DNA from: DATKMP01 sp963790045
Lineage (GTDB): Bacteria > Bacteroidota > Ignavibacteria > UBA10030
Reading direction: 5' to 3'
DNA: 64,000 bases
Assembly (NCBI GenBank): GCA_963790045.1
Contig: CAWBMS010000007.1
Span: forward strand, 62,001 to 126,000
In this document: piece by piece, positions 61,377 to 64,000 of the stretch
How the letters are laid out: the number at the start of each line of letters is the position of its first letter
Numbering within the stretch: position 1 is the stretch's first letter
Program-made: the position numbers and the translations under genes
Notes under the pieces: generated by a model
The model's database searches: none
The model's input: the letters and a program-made list of their open reading frames with translations, nothing else
What the model was told of the DNA's origin: nothing

Positions 61377-62276
61377 TTAGTGGAAAACGGCATGCGTAAG
61401 AAGAGAATCGCGCAGCAAACTTGTTCCTTCTGCTAACGGTGTCGGGAACGAAAGCAATTCTCCGACCGTCGGAGCTATATCGCATTGTGTATGTTTTGTA
61501 GAAATAATTTTTCCCGCGGGAATTTTATTGCCAACCGTCAACAGCATAATATGTTGGCATCCTTCGCACGTATCGCCGTGATTGCTGAATCCGCCGTGCG
61601 CATCATCGTGACGTCCGTGATCGTTCGTGACGAACAAGGTCGTGGTGTTGTGATAGAAAGAATCCTGCTGCAACAATTGCCATAACGCATACACTAACGA
61701 ATCTGCCGTATGAATGGCGGCAAAATATCCATTCCAATTGTTTGCGTGGCCTTGAACATCAACGTCGGGAAAGTTGATGATCGTGATGCGCGGATGATTT
61801 TTCGTGATCGTGGTTTTGATGCTGTCGAAAACCGCACGGTCGTTCGCTGCAAGGAAGAACGATGCTTTGTATGCTTTGCCGTATTCAGGATTTCGGCTGT
61901 ATGTTAAAATCTCTAACTTCGGTTTGCCGGAATATACCGCGCCGAATTGTTCGCCCGCGCCGGTGTGTTTGCGAAAATATTCGAAGATTGTCGGATCGGC
62001 AGAACGCAGCGTGCCGACGTTATCGATTTTTTGCCATACGCCGCTGACAATTGTCGCGTGGCCGGGATCTGTTTTTGTCAACCCTTCATTCCGAAAATTT
62101 GTCCAGATGGTTCCTTGCGGGCGCAGCTTTGTCCAGATATTGGGAATGTATATTGCTTCGGCGCCGAATGTTTCCGAGTACCGTGCGCCATCGATCACGG
62201 CGATCACAACATTTTGCGATGCTGCAATTGTAATAAAGAAAATTAAAACAATAAAAAATTTAAGAATACGGTTCAT
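61377..62276 (-). CDS. Exported alkaline-phosphatase-superfamily protein
   Basis: 299 aa. Signal peptide MNRILKFFIVLIFFITIAAS. Metal ligands are arranged as in nucleotide pyrophosphatase/phosphodiesterase or sulfatase-like enzymes: Asp in VIDGARYSE, Thr nucleophile region GLTKTDPGHAT, Asp and His in FPDVDVQGH, Asp-His in TNDHGRHDD and a late His in STKHTQCDIAPT. It would cleave phosphate esters or diesters in the periplasm; substrate unknown. Confidence 0.85.
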   Translation of the reverse strand: MNRILKFFIVLIFFITIAASQNVVIAVIDGARYSETFGAEAIYIPNIWTKLRPQGTIWTNFRNEGLTKTDPGHATIVSGVWQKIDNVGTLRSADPTIFEYFRKHTGAGEQFGAVYSGKPKLEILTYSRNPEYGKAYKASFFLAANDRAVFDSIKTTITKNHPRITIINFPDVDVQGHANNWNGYFAAIHTADSLVYALWQLLQQDSFYHNTTTLFVTNDHGRHDDAHGGFSNHGDTCEGCQHIMLLTVGNKIPAGKIISTKHTQCDIAPTVGELLSFPTPLAEGTSLLRDSLLTHAVFH

Positions 62277-62405
62277 CATTTATTCCATCTAAATTGTTTT
62301 CTGCCTCAAATTACGAAAAACCGCTTCGGGATACAACAAAGAACGCCGCCTTGCCATTCGCAACATTCTCCCGTACCTTTTATAGCATAAGGAAGAAAAT
62401 ACAGA

Positions 62406-63071
62406 ATGATTGAAGCAGTAATATTCGATATGGATGGCGTCTTACTGGATTCCGAGCCGTTTTGGCATGATGCGGAAATAGAAGTGTTTGCAACCGTGCA
62501 TCTCATGTTAACGCGCGAGCAATGCATGGAAACGATGGGCGTACCGGTGAATGAAGTGGTAGCATATCGGTTTCAACAAAAACCATGGGCCAATAAATCG
62601 CAGCAACAGGTATCGAAAGAAATTTATGATGGGGTTATTCGCCGTATTCTTGCACACGGTGTTCTCATGGATGGTGTGGCAGACATCATACAATTATTCC
62701 AGTCGAAGAAATTGCCCTTAGCGCTTGCTTCCTCGTCGCCGATCAGCATGATTGAAATCGTTTTGAATAAAATAGGATTGCAGAATGTGTTTTCCGTCGT
62801 TCATTCTGCAGAACACGAAGAATACGGCAAACCGCATCCAGCAGTATTTTTATCGACGGCGAAAGAGCTCGGTGTCAATCCGCGCCGGTGTTTGGTGATT
62901 GAAGATTCGTTCAATGGATTGATCGCGGCAAAGGCAGCTTGTATGAAAACGATGGTCGTTCCGATGAAAGCACTGCAGCACGAATCCCGTTTTGAAATTG
63001 CCGACCTAAAAGTTCGTTCGTTATCAGAGTTTTCTGATCAGCACTGGAAGCTCTTAAATTCTCTCCCCTAA
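62406..63071 (+). CDS. HAD-family sugar-phosphate phosphatase (HxpB/YniC-like)
   Basis: 221 aa. FDMDGVLLDSEPFWHDAE, motif II ASSSP, Lys in YGKPHPAVF and VIEDSFNGLIAAKAACM. The DSEP-W segment and SSSPISMIE are as in hexitol or 2-deoxyglucose-6-phosphate phosphatases. Convergent with the nuclease gene, with 11 bp between. Confidence 0.85.
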   Translation: MIEAVIFDMDGVLLDSEPFWHDAEIEVFATVHLMLTREQCMETMGVPVNEVVAYRFQQKPWANKSQQQVSKEIYDGVIRRILAHGVLMDGVADIIQLFQSKKLPLALASSSPISMIEIVLNKIGLQNVFSVVHSAEHEEYGKPHPAVFLSTAKELGVNPRRCLVIEDSFNGLIAAKAACMKTMVVPMKALQHESRFEIADLKVRSLSEFSDQHWKLLNSLP

Positions 63072-63082
63072 AAATTAGTTTC

Positions 63083-64000
63083 TTACGCACCGCTCCAACC
63101 CTGAACCCATGCCGTGCCACACATCGCTTTAAACGGACACTGCGGGCATGCATCGCTGAGTTTTGAAGCCGGTTGAAACGGCACTTCAAGATTCCGGATT
63201 TCTTCGATCAACTGTTCGATGATGTGTTCCGTCGTTCGATAACAATTTGCTCGGTCTTCGTTTTCTGAGACCAGCGGTGTTTCAATCGAATCATCGATCG
63301 AATTTTTTCCTAATAAAAGATACGCGGGAATAATTTTCTCAGCCGGTGTGCTGGTGATAAGCGAAAATATTTTAACATAGAACGGCAGCTGCAACGAACC
63401 GATGGCGTTGTTCCACGTTGTGCGGTCGTTCACATCGAGTTTGCTCCAATTAATTTTGTAGAGCGCATCGTTGCCGGATATTTTGTAATCGAGAATATAC
63501 ATTGTATCGCCGCGCTGTTCGATGCGGTCGCACTTTGCCAGCAATGAAACGCCATACGCGTGTGCTTGCAATGTTTGTTCAACACCAGTGATCGTTGTCT
63601 GTTGAGTCGATGAAACGGGAATTTGATACTGTTGAAGAAATTGTTTTATCTGACGCTGCACCTGCATCAACATCAGTTGCTGTGCACCGCGCAATTCTTT
63701 ACCGAATTGTTTTTGAAATTCTCTTTGTATAATTCCTTCCACATCAATTGCATTCACAGATGCTTCATGGAGTTGTTGTTGAATAAACGGTTCGAATATC
63801 TCTTTTAAAATATTGTGTACGATCGTTCCCGCATCCAATTGGTCGATTTCATCTGAAACAGAATCCAGTTCGCGCAGTTTCAGAACGTATTGATAATAAA
63901 ATTGCAGCGGGCATTGTAAATACGTATCTAACGATGTCGCACTGTATTCCAGCATATTCAACACACGCTGCATTTCTTTTGTTTTGGGAACGGGATTGGG
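63083..64000 (-). CDS. PD-(D/E)XK nuclease domain protein, C-terminal part (runs off the window)
   Basis: The frame is open to the right edge, so the 5' part is missing; an ATG at 63973 is probably internal. The domain is of the AddB/RecB C-terminal type: YSATSLDTYLQCPLQFYYQYV, GTIVHNILKEIFE (motif His), CDRIEQRGDTMYILDYKISG (Asp...Asp-Tyr-Lys core) and CPQCPFKAMCG, which with the early Cys forms a four-Cys iron-sulfur staple. Likely the nuclease end of an AddB-like recombination protein. Confidence 0.82.
   Translation of the reverse strand, partial: PNPVPKTKEMQRVLNMLEYSATSLDTYLQCPLQFYYQYVLKLRELDSVSDEIDQLDAGTIVHNILKEIFEPFIQQQLHEASVNAIDVEGIIQREFQKQFGKELRGAQQLMLMQVQRQIKQFLQQYQIPVSSTQQTTITGVEQTLQAHAYGVSLLAKCDRIEQRGDTMYILDYKISGNDALYKINWSKLDVNDRTTWNNAIGSLQLPFYVKIFSLITSTPAEKIIPAYLLLGKNSIDDSIETPLVSENEDRANCYRTTEHIIEQLIEEIRNLEVPFQPASKLSDACPQCPFKAMCGTAWVQGWSGA

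Noticed and set aside
1..64000. tRNA or rRNA genes
   Set aside because: No cloverleaf with a GGTTCGAATC-type T-arm plus CCA-adjacent stem and no rRNA segment was recognised on reading.

Overview
The window looks like a chromosomal stretch of a Gram-negative FCB-group bacterium, most likely Bacteroidota/Ignavibacteria-related. The reasons are an exported protease ending in a 'YPNPFNPTT...ASGMYF' type 9 secretion sorting domain, a carboxypeptidase-regulatory/plug/beta-barrel outer-membrane protein, several lipoproteins, a type II-C CRISPR repeat of the GTTGTGATTTGC family common in Bacteroidota, and DUF4159/DUF4175, DUF2851 and DUF5700-like genes. This placement is an inference; there is no rRNA in the window.

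Layout. 1-8.5 kb: a complete type II-C CRISPR-Cas locus (divergent tracrRNA, cas9 of 1450 aa, cas1, cas2, 17 repeats of 46 bp). 8.6-12.1 kb: LysE exporter, aldo/keto reductase and an exported GH51 arabinofuranosidase. 12.2-19.7 kb: an accessory, visibly AT-rich region with an IS3-family element, gene remnants, two lipoproteins, a T9SS subtilase, a cluster of inverted repeats and a BrnT/BrnA toxin-antitoxin pair. 20-25 kb: cytochrome bd oxidase and a large hybrid histidine kinase. 26-34.9 kb: a lipoprotein/outer-membrane protein pair and a HlyD-MacB-type ABC exporter operon carrying two 23S-intervening-protein-like genes. 35-43.9 kb: housekeeping genes (rsgA, thioesterase, HPt, DedA, FKBP, pyrF, DUF2851) and an Nramp plus MgtE_N/CBS pair. 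44-46.5 kb: an AvaI/BsoBI-type restriction-modification system. 46.5-56.6 kb: metallopeptidase-like protein, ilvE, an exported Memo-AMMECR1 fusion, a B12-binding radical SAM protein, DUF4159, DUF4175 and a membrane protein. 56.7-57.5 kb: three tandem inverted-repeat elements, one carrying a GIY-YIG nuclease. 57.7-64 kb: a DNA methylase facing a DUF3800 gene, two HAD phosphatases, rpsT, an alkaline-phosphatase-type enzyme and the end of a PD-(D/E)XK nuclease.

A cross-cutting property is that nine otherwise conserved genes are split by twelve reading-frame breaks. Eleven fit one extra base, and about nine of the twelve lie at or beside the tetramer GTAC (six fit GTAC read as GGTAC). I read these mainly as systematic sequence error, possibly linked to a modified GTAC motif, rather than as twelve real pseudogene lesions. 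Fragments are therefore listed separately but described as single genes.

The most unusual structural signals are: the GIY-YIG element with two shorter, same-ended tandem copies; the tracrRNA promoter overlapping the cas9 start; palindromic repeats between cas9 and cas1 and in frame inside cas1; the two four-helix-bundle genes interleaved in one transporter operon; and the secreted Memo-AMMECR1 fusion.
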